Virus record (IMG/VR): IMGVR_UViG_3300004097_003605
Coordinates: 1 to 64,000 of that record
Origin: a virus
Length of the DNA: 64,000 bases
Reading direction: 5' to 3' (one strand)
Shown here: positions 53,101 to 59,915 of the stretch, piece by piece
How the letters are laid out: each line of letters opens with the position of its first letter
Position numbering within the stretch: position 1 is the first letter of the stretch
Notes under the pieces: model-generated
What the model saw: the letters and a program-made list of their open reading frames with translations, nothing else
Database searches by the model: none
Told to the model about the DNA's origin: nothing
Position numbers and translations under genes: made by a program

Positions 53101-53848
53101 CAGATCGAACAAGGGACAAGTCGATACTCGGTGGAAGCAGTTCCAGCTCTAGATCTGCGTTTCCCCGTTGAACCCAGCCAACAACAACTCGACTGAAGCA
53201 CGCCCATAGTTCAGCTGCTCCCAGCGATTCGCCCTCTAGGAACCTGCGGGTCTTGGCCGGGATGCCGCGAAATCCTGTCACATGGCGTTCGATGAGTTGA
53301 CGCCGCATGTCCACTGGAAGGTTTGGCAATGAATGGCCATGAACGTCAAAACCTTTCGCAAGTACTCCAATGAGAGGATTAATTGCGACGTTTGGGAGAC
53401 CGCAGTGGTAGACGATTGGGCCAATGTTGCTCTGACGAGTCCGTGGTATTGTGTAGTCGAATGCATCAAGAGCATGTCGCGCCCAAGACCCGAGCAAGCG
53501 TTGCTTCTGCGGGCCGCCTGGCACGCTCTTGGGGCACCGGCTGTTTGGCGCGTAGCGGGCCGTTCGAATGTGCTCAAAAAGGAATGGCCAGAATTCGCTC
53601 CACCCGTCTGTCGCATAGTCCTTTTGCGCAACGCTCAAAAACGCGTGCAGCGCTTTAGCTAAATCAAGATCTGTTGCCTTTGACTCATCCTTATCACGGT
53701 TGACAACTTCGAAAAGCAGTCGGAGACAATCATCAAGGATGAGAGGGTCATCTGGCAGGCCGGCAAGCCCAGCGATGTCAAATTCATTCTCACGAAAAGC
53801 CTGTGCAAGTTTCTCGGTGATCTTTGAGTGATTCGAAGTCACAGACAT
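50120..53848 (-). CDS. druH: DruH-like large protein (Druantia type III partner)
   Basis: This 1242-residue protein is encoded directly before the DUF1998 helicase and is co-transcribed with it. No catalytic motif stands out. The N-terminal 250 residues are helical (FRENEFDIAGLAGLPDD, RHVTGFRGIPAKTRRFLEG), the middle is made of beta-rich repeats with many Trp residues, and the C-terminus is mixed. In Druantia type III the two genes are druH and druE, and the size and order agree. The start is well set by AGGAGG eight bases before the ATG. Homology to druH is inferred from context and length, not from recognised motifs. Confidence 0.72.
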   Translation of the reverse strand: MSVTSNHSKITEKLAQAFRENEFDIAGLAGLPDDPLILDDCLRLLFEVVNRDKDESKATDLDLAKALHAFLSVAQKDYATDGWSEFWPFLFEHIRTARYAPNSRCPKSVPGGPQKQRLLGSWARHALDAFDYTIPRTRQSNIGPIVYHCGLPNVAINPLIGVLAKGFDVHGHSLPNLPVDMRRQLIERHVTGFRGIPAKTRRFLEGESLGAAELWACFSRVVVGWVQRGNADLELELLPPSIDLSLVRSALADLSVGLRSRSRHRSFPEIKFRPETGHVVLSVPSTDTTAWRLSGIEKPFWIKGKSESTAYVQGPIIEDVAVVSRRDPDLNRSFLARHNDSHWIWFHGHNGNLEDAAILDSRGLGAGRWYVLIEGTPDTECCPGLIRQLQTKWRWFSKHKTWTAWEVQVPVRSHSESTLKWMIDGEEESIELAYRPGAHVELPKPVVTAETSDGQLVDVYDEPPLVNSDSRQPVTLLLTREYSAYELGDPSRIRIDSSQSLLFPIDPNEGPGVFQLRNAKGIGRLVSRLAVIPGFSFDGPHYTDNGKSAAVEVLAPQGGVLEGQHVSNIDGLWAVKDSTVQPALSALWKWDDDRVPAISFSWPVQGIRWRVVSAKDSDAIWTDEVILIDKRDAAGALLEIEVPFDSDIRILGRDLTFDGQKTESGLRVVRKLDSVNEIRFESCGKEFVALIKVDRPIVVNLDVEADHNTFQITAELELENEHCSLVAWDPLDPASRPTVLASCDDSNRNISWIGTLDELPAGSRTAIAVTTLPPRGLSLKKPALRIAVDSKSMRTPCWRFHNEQSSFTSASLIGAANSAYLLAQLSDGLPDFRRKLARDLSEFNPNFSEPVGSDDLIAFEQRIRAWIGEQSHADEELVNFANRLQSARRGHQLLDPLSFFNKLATKKECDAECVELLMDGRHFADFNVTVANWIPPIGASSPELTFPIDYIRDLWLVSRASSEKAKYYNKREASSRIEAHHAALGLPPLKQLHPLNLGSTTEFICRNGRHRHQLQLLNIDNDSNANGDMIINANCYGSASRRKQACSLRWSDKNHVWTIFDERDLINGLATCRFDGALRISPPASDSVSELIDLRKTLNEWDEVSPQESLTGADIDLSFCSAETMSPIAGEWYEEVSRPAGASTQMLWGSAIKQESLRISESIRDIWLISWMDRIVASEGPEPVFGIDDFDAPIIKILNRQLGKVMEQAPTKARKCLILAELLVQIFYRGGAGLPDGSFIYK

Positions 53849-54159
53849 CTCTCGTGCCTCCTGCCGATAGGTATTCCTCAGACGAAACAAACACGGTGTC
53901 TGTTTACGTCATGCCCCAGCCATATTGCATCAAAGATGTTCGATGCCAAGATATACACTTCGGATCAGTTTTGCTATGAAGCTGACAGATAAGGAAGAGA
54001 TCAACTGTATGCAAAACCTGCCTGCGTAAGCCGCGGAAAGACTGCCGCCAAAACCGGATTAGACTTAGCCTGCCAACCACCTGTGCTCGGTACAGCAATG
54101 CCCGATGGGCAAGGTGAGACTGAGTTGCTTGGCGCCCCGCAATCGGGGCTGGCGTAGAT
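53849..54159. other. Gap upstream of the druH-like gene
   Basis: 311 bases that should hold the promoter of the druH-druE-like operon. A hairpin (GCGCCCC / GGGGCTGGC region, about 54131-54152) lies close to the end of the gene at 54160. No gene or clear promoter boxes were found. Confidence 0.45.
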
Positions 54160-54519
54160 TCATGTTGATTCCCTGAGCGGGAATTGGATTCCGTGGATTA
54201 CGGTCGTGCTGACGGGGCCACATGCAAAACCATGCTCAGTGAAGGCAAACAGCACGGCGTTTTCCGGCATCGCGTTTAGGAATTCGTCTTCGCATGGCGA
54301 AGGTTCGTACCCGTCTTCGTCCGACAGTAGCTTCAGGGTTTTCTTTGTCTCGATGCTGCTGTTTTCGTACTCGCCAACCACGTCAATCCAAGAGAACAGT
54401 AAGTGATCGCAAGGCTTGGACGTGCCCTCGCCGTTTACGCTGTAGACTTCCTTTCCGCAGACTGGGCAGCAGAACTGCGGTCCCGACCAGATGTTCTCGA
54501 TTTCGATGAGCTGAGCCAT
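54160..54519 (-). CDS. Unknown 119-residue protein downstream of the sigma54-type gene
   Basis: CCPVCGKEVYSV and CDHLLFSWIDVVGEY suggest a small zinc-binding fold in the first 50 residues, followed by an acidic part (SDEDGYEPSPCEDEFLNAMPENAV). Proteins with this pattern occur as small partners of larger defence genes, but I cannot name the family. Its start is 56 bases from the stop of the PD-(D/E)XK-type gene, so the two are probably one transcript. Confidence 0.72.
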   Translation of the reverse strand: MAQLIEIENIWSGPQFCCPVCGKEVYSVNGEGTSKPCDHLLFSWIDVVGEYENSSIETKKTLKLLSDEDGYEPSPCEDEFLNAMPENAVLFAFTEHGFACGPVSTTVIHGIQFPLREST

Positions 54520-54575
54520 GTTCGTGTCTCCTTTGGGGGTTCTGAAAAATGTGGGTTACTGTGCTACTGTCCGAA

Positions 54576-56213
54576 TCATTCAGAGGCTGACGCGTTTGCC
54601 AGGTGCTGCTGCAATCGCTCGATCTGAGTATCTAGTCCGGATTTCAGTCGCTCGGCTTTCTTCACGATCTTCTCGCTGCTGCTTCTGACCGTCGTAGCAA
54701 ATTTAATGATGTCTCCCAGCGATTCAGCGTCTCGCAGGATGGTATTCACTGCCTGGTCCATCTCCGCAAAGTCGGCGGCAGAGCTGTCTTTCGCACGGCG
54801 GTCTGCGACGACCATGGCGCGAGCGAGTGAGATCGCAGCCTTGAGAAATACGTCATGCTCTGGACTCTCTGCGTCCCAGACGACGATGATGTCATCTCCC
54901 CATCGATTGATGACCTCAAGCCCCTCTGGAGCAGCATCCGGCGTGAAAACCATGACGCCTACTGTGGCTTCCCGGTTTTCTCTTGCTGTTTGAAGCTCCT
55001 TCAGCGCCTTGGAAACTCCGTAGCTCTTGTTGCCCTTTGCTTCGAAGACAATACGTCCGCCCGGAGCCGCTGACTCCGGCCCCAGCTCCTGGACATGGTC
55101 TCCCACTTTGCAGCGGGAGATCGTTCCGGCGGAGTCTGTGGTATCGACAAAGATGTCGTTCAGCCGACGGGATTCGATTTGCAGAAATTCGCCCAGCGAA
55201 TCCTCGAACTCGAGCCCATGGCGTGTGGACCGTCCTGCTTCTTCCCGCTTTGCATTGAGTGCCTCAAGTGAGGCACGCACATCCGACTGAAAATTCGTAT
55301 TCGACTCAGCCATCGCGTCGATGGTTTTTCGCAGCTCATTTCTCAGTCGCGACAGGGGTGAGTCCTCACGGTCGAGACTGAGACTGTCACGAATTGATGA
55401 ATGCATTTGCTCCAGCAGATTCGACATCCGGTTGATTGCTGAGTTCTCGTTGTCGCGTGAGAACTCTTTCATGATGGTGTCGTTTGCCGCTTCGACGCGT
55501 GTAACAAGTCGCGAGAGAGCGCCGTCTTCGTTGTCGAGCGAGAACTCTTGCCGAACGGCATCGACGTCTTCAGCAAGTTCCTTGCGAAGCCGTCCGTTCT
55601 CGCCAGTCAGTTCTTCAACGAGCCGCGAAAGCGCCGACTCTTTGTCGTCCAGTGAGAACTGACCTAGGATCACCTTTCGGTGTCCCTTCAGCGAGGTCTC
55701 GACTGTCTCTCCAAGCAGAGCAAGGACACCATTGCTCTGCTCCGGAGACAGCATCTTCAAGAGGGGACTGTCTGAGCCGATGTGCTGTTTCAATGTTCCA
55801 GCAAGTGTTGAACCGTCATCACCGACGTGTCGAGCCAGCAATTGTTCCAGTTCGCCGTCACGAGAAACGAGCCGGTTGATACGCTGCGGCAGCTCGCCGT
55901 CAGTGGCGTCGAAGTACTTCTGGAGTGAGTTCGACACGCCGCGAAGTGTCGTGTCCGCGTGCTCGGTCAGAGCAGACTTGACCGAGTTCATCAGCCGCTC
56001 GCCTTCGAGACGTACAGAGTCAGCGTCAACCGTGCCAGTCGCCTGTCGCAGGGCGAGAACTCCAAGCCGGAGCGACGACAGTGCAAACAGGTCACGGGCC
56101 TCACCCTCGGGGTGCTTCATCAACTCGCAAATAATGTCAGGGTCGGCCACCGTCAGGTGCAGCTGAATCGTTCGGGCGGATTGACCATTGAGGGGGTTCT
56201 GCGTGTCGATCAT
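54576..56213 (-). CDS. Coiled-coil protein with four tandem repeats and a PD-(D/E)XK nuclease-like C-terminus
   Basis: A 545-residue protein. The N-terminal 60 residues are globular. Residues about 180-305 carry four repeats with the core F/LSxDxxxSxLxRL, at about 186, 224, 251 and 279, in a long coiled coil. The C-terminus (330-470) looks like a PD-(D/E)XK nuclease: LEFEDSLGEFL, VGDHV, then VFEAKGN (Glu391, Lys393) and TVGVMVFTPDAAPEGL. It might cut DNA or RNA after activation. The ATG at 56213 has a GGAG site upstream; a sigma54-type promoter lies 51-67 bases upstream and the divergent gene encodes an RtcR-like activator. Confidence 0.78.
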   Translation of the reverse strand: MIDTQNPLNGQSARTIQLHLTVADPDIICELMKHPEGEARDLFALSSLRLGVLALRQATGTVDADSVRLEGERLMNSVKSALTEHADTTLRGVSNSLQKYFDATDGELPQRINRLVSRDGELEQLLARHVGDDGSTLAGTLKQHIGSDSPLLKMLSPEQSNGVLALLGETVETSLKGHRKVILGQFSLDDKESALSRLVEELTGENGRLRKELAEDVDAVRQEFSLDNEDGALSRLVTRVEAANDTIMKEFSRDNENSAINRMSNLLEQMHSSIRDSLSLDREDSPLSRLRNELRKTIDAMAESNTNFQSDVRASLEALNAKREEAGRSTRHGLEFEDSLGEFLQIESRRLNDIFVDTTDSAGTISRCKVGDHVQELGPESAAPGGRIVFEAKGNKSYGVSKALKELQTARENREATVGVMVFTPDAAPEGLEVINRWGDDIIVVWDAESPEHDVFLKAAISLARAMVVADRRAKDSSAADFAEMDQAVNTILRDAESLGDIIKFATTVRSSSEKIVKKAERLKSGLDTQIERLQQHLANASASE

Positions 56214-56263
56214 CTGAGTGCTCCAGCTGAAATGGGGTGTTAAGGGCGACGAAACCTCTCTAA

Positions 56264-56280
56264 AGCAGACGATGTGCCAA
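56264..56280 (-). promoter_or_regulatory. Sigma54 (-24/-12) promoter facing the coiled-coil nuclease gene
   Basis: On the minus strand: TTGGCAC, five bases, CTGCT. The GG (-24) and GC (-12) are exactly ten bases apart, and only one conserved T is changed relative to TGGCAC-N5-TTGC. It is 51-67 bases before the start codon. Palindromes GCAATTGC (56309-56316) and GAGT-N3-ACTC (56329-56339) upstream may bind the activator. Confidence 0.72.
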
Positions 56281-56428
56281 TGCGGAATCTTCGATGTACG
56301 GTTGAGTTGCAATTGCTGTCTGTAATTGGAGTTGTACTCTTTTTAAAAGGATTCTTTCCTGGTCAGTACTCACTCTTCTCTGTCTGGGGTACAGTTAGGT
56401 TTGTGATTTGAACAAATGGAGATATGCA

Positions 56429-58027
56429 ATGAAAAGCAAGCGAATTCTGGTCGCATGGATCGGGCACAATGACTTGCTCGGCCTTGCTGCCGACTTGCCG
56501 GCAGGGCAGCAGGCTGCCCTGCTGAAGCGGATCAGTCGCTCTCTTCCTGCCGGGAAACAGAACGGCCCCATTCGGACGCTGGTGCAACAAGAGCTTTTTG
56601 ACGAAGTACACCTACTGAGCAACGGCCATCCTGCAGCCACGACGAAGGCATTCGTCAAATGGCTGGGAGTGGAGGCGGCTGTCCACGAAGTCACCGTTGA
56701 AAATCCGACGGACTATTCAGCGATCTTTGCTGCGGCGGAGACGACGCTGGCTGAGATCACCCGCGGCAAAGGATCGAAAGAACTCTGCATCCACCTCAGC
56801 CCTGGCACGCCGGCCATGACGGCGATCTGGGTGCTGCTCGGCAAGAGTCGCTACCCGGCGACATTTTATCAGTCGTACGACGGCCGTGCTTGGGAGACGA
56901 CGATCCCCTTCGATCTTGTCGTTGATTTCGTGCCGGAACTTCTGATGCGACCGGACCAGAGTCTCCAGCACCTTGCCGCGCAGAGCCCTCAAGAAGTTGA
57001 AGGATTTGAGTCCATCGTTGGAGGGAGCCAGGCCATCCGTCTTGCAGTTGGAAGGGCTCAAAAGGCTGCAATTCGTGACGTCCCTGTCTTGATTCTTGGA
57101 GAGACGGGTACCGGCAAGGAGATGTTTGCGCGGGCGATTCATGCAGCGAGCCACCGTAATGATGGTCCATTCATCGCAATTAATTGCGCTGCGATGCCGA
57201 AAGACCTGCTGGAGTCGGAATTGTTCGGCCACGCCAAGGGAGCATTCACTGGTGCCGATAAGCCCAGGGCTGGTGCATTCGAAACGGCTGACGGCGGGAC
57301 ACTGTTTCTGGATGAGCTTGGTGAGTGCGGGCCAGAGATGCAGGCAAAACTGTTACGTGCGCTCCAGCCGCCGCCCGGCAAAGGGCCATGTCACCGCGTG
57401 TTTCAGCGGCTCGGGGAAACGCGTGAAAGAACGAGCAATGTGCGAGTCGTTGCTGCAACGAACCGCGACCTGCTGGCTGACATTCGCGCCAACCGGTTTC
57501 GTGAGGATCTTTACTACCGTCTCGCTGTGATTTCGCTGCGGCTGCCACCTCTTCGTGAGCGTCGATCCGACGTCCCCCTTTTGACGCAGAGTCTTCTCGA
57601 TCAGATCAATCGCGAGTTTGCGGAAACCGAACCGGGCTATCAGCCACGACAACTCTCAAAAACCGCGCTGTCCTACGTGAAGCGACACCCGTGGAACGGC
57701 AATGTCCGGCAATTGCACAGTGTCCTGGTCCAGGCTGCCGTGATGTGCGACGGCACTGAAATCAAACCACGCGACCTGGCCGCATCAGCATCCGAACAGG
57801 AAAGTTCGGAATTCTCGCAGCTGTTGAATGTCTCGCTTGGCGGAGACTTTTCGAGTGAGAAATACCTTGAGAACATCCAGCGCCAGTTGCTGATCCGGGC
57901 AATGGATGACGCAGACGGAGTGCTGGTAAAAGCCGCTGCTCTGCTTGGGATCACAAACTATCAGACGCTCGACGCACAACTGACGCGACTGGGAATAGAC
58001 AAGTCACAATGGAAACAGCGTCGCTGA
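56429..58027 (+). CDS. RtcR-like activator: CARF sensor, sigma54 AAA+ ATPase, HTH
   Basis: This is a 532-residue regulator. Residues about 1-165 form a CARF-type sensor with the LSPGTPAMTAIWVLL motif (near 110-125) and strand RYPATFYQS, as in E. coli RtcR, which is controlled by RNA-end or cyclic nucleotide ligands. Residues about 200-430: sigma54-interacting AAA+ with Walker A GETGTGKE (224-231), the GAFTGA loop (271-276) that touches sigma54, and the DELGECGPEMQ Walker B. Residues 490-530 are a Fis-type HTH. It is divergent from the PD-(D/E)XK-type gene, whose sigma54 promoter it should activate. ATG chosen over a TTG upstream. Confidence 0.9.
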   Translation: MKSKRILVAWIGHNDLLGLAADLPAGQQAALLKRISRSLPAGKQNGPIRTLVQQELFDEVHLLSNGHPAATTKAFVKWLGVEAAVHEVTVENPTDYSAIFAAAETTLAEITRGKGSKELCIHLSPGTPAMTAIWVLLGKSRYPATFYQSYDGRAWETTIPFDLVVDFVPELLMRPDQSLQHLAAQSPQEVEGFESIVGGSQAIRLAVGRAQKAAIRDVPVLILGETGTGKEMFARAIHAASHRNDGPFIAINCAAMPKDLLESELFGHAKGAFTGADKPRAGAFETADGGTLFLDELGECGPEMQAKLLRALQPPPGKGPCHRVFQRLGETRERTSNVRVVAATNRDLLADIRANRFREDLYYRLAVISLRLPPLRERRSDVPLLTQSLLDQINREFAETEPGYQPRQLSKTALSYVKRHPWNGNVRQLHSVLVQAAVMCDGTEIKPRDLAASASEQESSEFSQLLNVSLGGDFSSEKYLENIQRQLLIRAMDDADGVLVKAAALLGITNYQTLDAQLTRLGIDKSQWKQRR

Positions 58028-58164
58028 TTCGTTCAGGACTGCGTATGCTTGTGCATTCGCCTGTAGCAGTGAAACAATGACCACACACTTATAGAGGCAC
58101 GCAACGATCGAGCATGCAGCAAAATCGGCCTTGCAGGAACTGATTCACAAGTAGGGGTCGAGGT

Positions 58165-59898
58165 GTGGCATCGATTGGTGACAGGCTTGATGGCAAATAT
58201 TTGGTAACAAAGCGGCTTGGCGCCGGTGGGTTTGGAGAAGTCTTTCTTGCAGATGACGCGGCCATTCCTGGGCGGCATGTCGCCATTAAGGTGCTTCACC
58301 GCGCGGACGACGAAGATGACCAGAGCGATCTGGTCTGGGAGATGCAGCAACTCGCAAAGGTCAGCCATCCTCACGTCGTGAGCTTTCACCATCATTTTTT
58401 TGAGGATGGCCACCTTCACCTTGTGATGGAGTATTGCTCGAAAGGCAGTCTTGACGAGCATCTGGCAAAAGCAGGGTCGTTCCCGGAGCGGCAAGTCTTC
58501 GAGTGGGCGTTACAGCTGTGCGGTGCACTTTCCCATGTTCATGGCAGAGGAATCGTGCACCACGACATCAAGCCGCAGAACGTTCTGTTTGCGGCTGATG
58601 GAACCATCAAGCTTAGCGATTTCGGCGTGGCGAATACGCACGCGGGAACGTTGGCATTTCTACCACCGGAAGCCTTCCTTCACGAGCCGGTTTCTCAAAT
58701 GGATCCGCGCATCGACGTCTACGCATTTGGCCTCACGCTGATCCAGATGCTTACCGGCGAGCACCCGTTCTTTGGAGTTTCGAGAGAAGACGCGGTCGAG
58801 GCTCGAATCAGACACGACTTCGTTCCCGCCAGTCTTTCTCAGTGGACGCAGGATGTTCTGCTCAAGGCAACGCACCCCACTCCCGAATTGCGATTTCAGT
58901 CGATCGCAGATCTTGCGCAGGCCATTCGCGCACAGCACGTCCCGTTCATCATCGATTTGAAGCGGATCCAGGCAGATAAACTTGCAGGCAAGGCCGAAGC
59001 TCAAATGCGCAGAGGTCGCTGGCGAAAGGCGGAGGAGCATATCAGATACGCTCTCGACTATAGCCCAGACTGTGTCTCTGCCTTGATGGCCGCGGGACGC
59101 TGCAAGCTACTGGTACGCCAGACTGACAGTGCTTTCGAATACTTCCGCAAGGCGATGCGAGTCAGTCCTCGCACGCCTGTGCAGAAAGAACTCGCTGAAA
59201 TCAGCCTGCAGCGAGGCAGGATTCCCAGAGCCATCTCGCTGTTGACGGATCATCTCCAGCGAAACGCGTCAGACTTTGAAGCATACAACCTGTTGCTGAA
59301 GTGCTACTACCTGACTGATCGGCTTGAGGCGGGCATCGAACTGGCCGAGTCGCTTAAGGATGAATCGCCCAGCGTCTGCTTATCAAACAACCTGTTTGTA
59401 CTGCGTATTCTGGATGGTGCAGTGACCAGCGACGAACTGGATGAACTTGAACGGGCTGACCGCAGTAATCCGTTCTTCGCTTACAACCTGGAAGTGTTCT
59501 GCGGAGCACTCCGGCTCAGCGATCAGTCGCAGCCGCCACTGAAGTCCAAGTTGCTCTTTCAGGAATACCGGTTCGGGCTCGATGAGCCGAGAGGCAAATC
59601 GAATATTGTGTCCGTCTATCTGCCAGACGGACACCGAGAAGATTTCTCTCAACCCATTATTACCATCGGCTGGCTGGATTCGAATGACGTGACACTCGAT
59701 TCCAGGGGAGTCAGTCGCCGTCACTGCGTCGTCGTCAACCGCTCGGATGATGTCTGGCTCTATGACCTCGAAAGTACGGTCGGCACTCTCGTCGATGGAG
59801 AGCAAATCTCAGGAAGCCAGCATCTTCCGGGTGTGCATAACATCGAGCTGGGGGAAGTCAGCCTCCGCATCGCGGCAAGCCATGATCTGCTTGTCTAA
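58165..59898 (+). CDS. Ser/Thr protein kinase with TPR-like repeats and C-terminal FHA domain
   Basis: This is a 577-residue protein. The kinase (residues about 12-265) is intact: glycine loop GAGGFGEV, Lys42 in VAIKV, catalytic HDIKPQN (133-139) and DFG (152-154). Residues about 280-440 hold TPR-like helices (AEAQMRRGRWRKAEEHIRYALDYSP, then FEYFRKAMRVSP). The FHA domain (about 490-575) has TIGWLDSNDVTL, SRRHCVVV and STVGTLV, which bind phosphothreonine. No membrane segment is present. GTG start, 137 bases after the CARF-sigma54 activator, so the two may work together; no sigma54 promoter was found before this gene. Confidence 0.9.
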   Translation: MASIGDRLDGKYLVTKRLGAGGFGEVFLADDAAIPGRHVAIKVLHRADDEDDQSDLVWEMQQLAKVSHPHVVSFHHHFFEDGHLHLVMEYCSKGSLDEHLAKAGSFPERQVFEWALQLCGALSHVHGRGIVHHDIKPQNVLFAADGTIKLSDFGVANTHAGTLAFLPPEAFLHEPVSQMDPRIDVYAFGLTLIQMLTGEHPFFGVSREDAVEARIRHDFVPASLSQWTQDVLLKATHPTPELRFQSIADLAQAIRAQHVPFIIDLKRIQADKLAGKAEAQMRRGRWRKAEEHIRYALDYSPDCVSALMAAGRCKLLVRQTDSAFEYFRKAMRVSPRTPVQKELAEISLQRGRIPRAISLLTDHLQRNASDFEAYNLLLKCYYLTDRLEAGIELAESLKDESPSVCLSNNLFVLRILDGAVTSDELDELERADRSNPFFAYNLEVFCGALRLSDQSQPPLKSKLLFQEYRFGLDEPRGKSNIVSVYLPDGHREDFSQPIITIGWLDSNDVTLDSRGVSRRHCVVVNRSDDVWLYDLESTVGTLVDGEQISGSQHLPGVHNIELGEVSLRIAASHDLLV

Positions 59899-59915
59899 CA
59901 GTGGTCGCGCAATGC

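Noticed and set aside
58096-58110. Possible sigma54 promoter before the kinase gene (GGCAC near 58096)
   Set aside because: The -12 GC pair is missing at the required ten-base distance.
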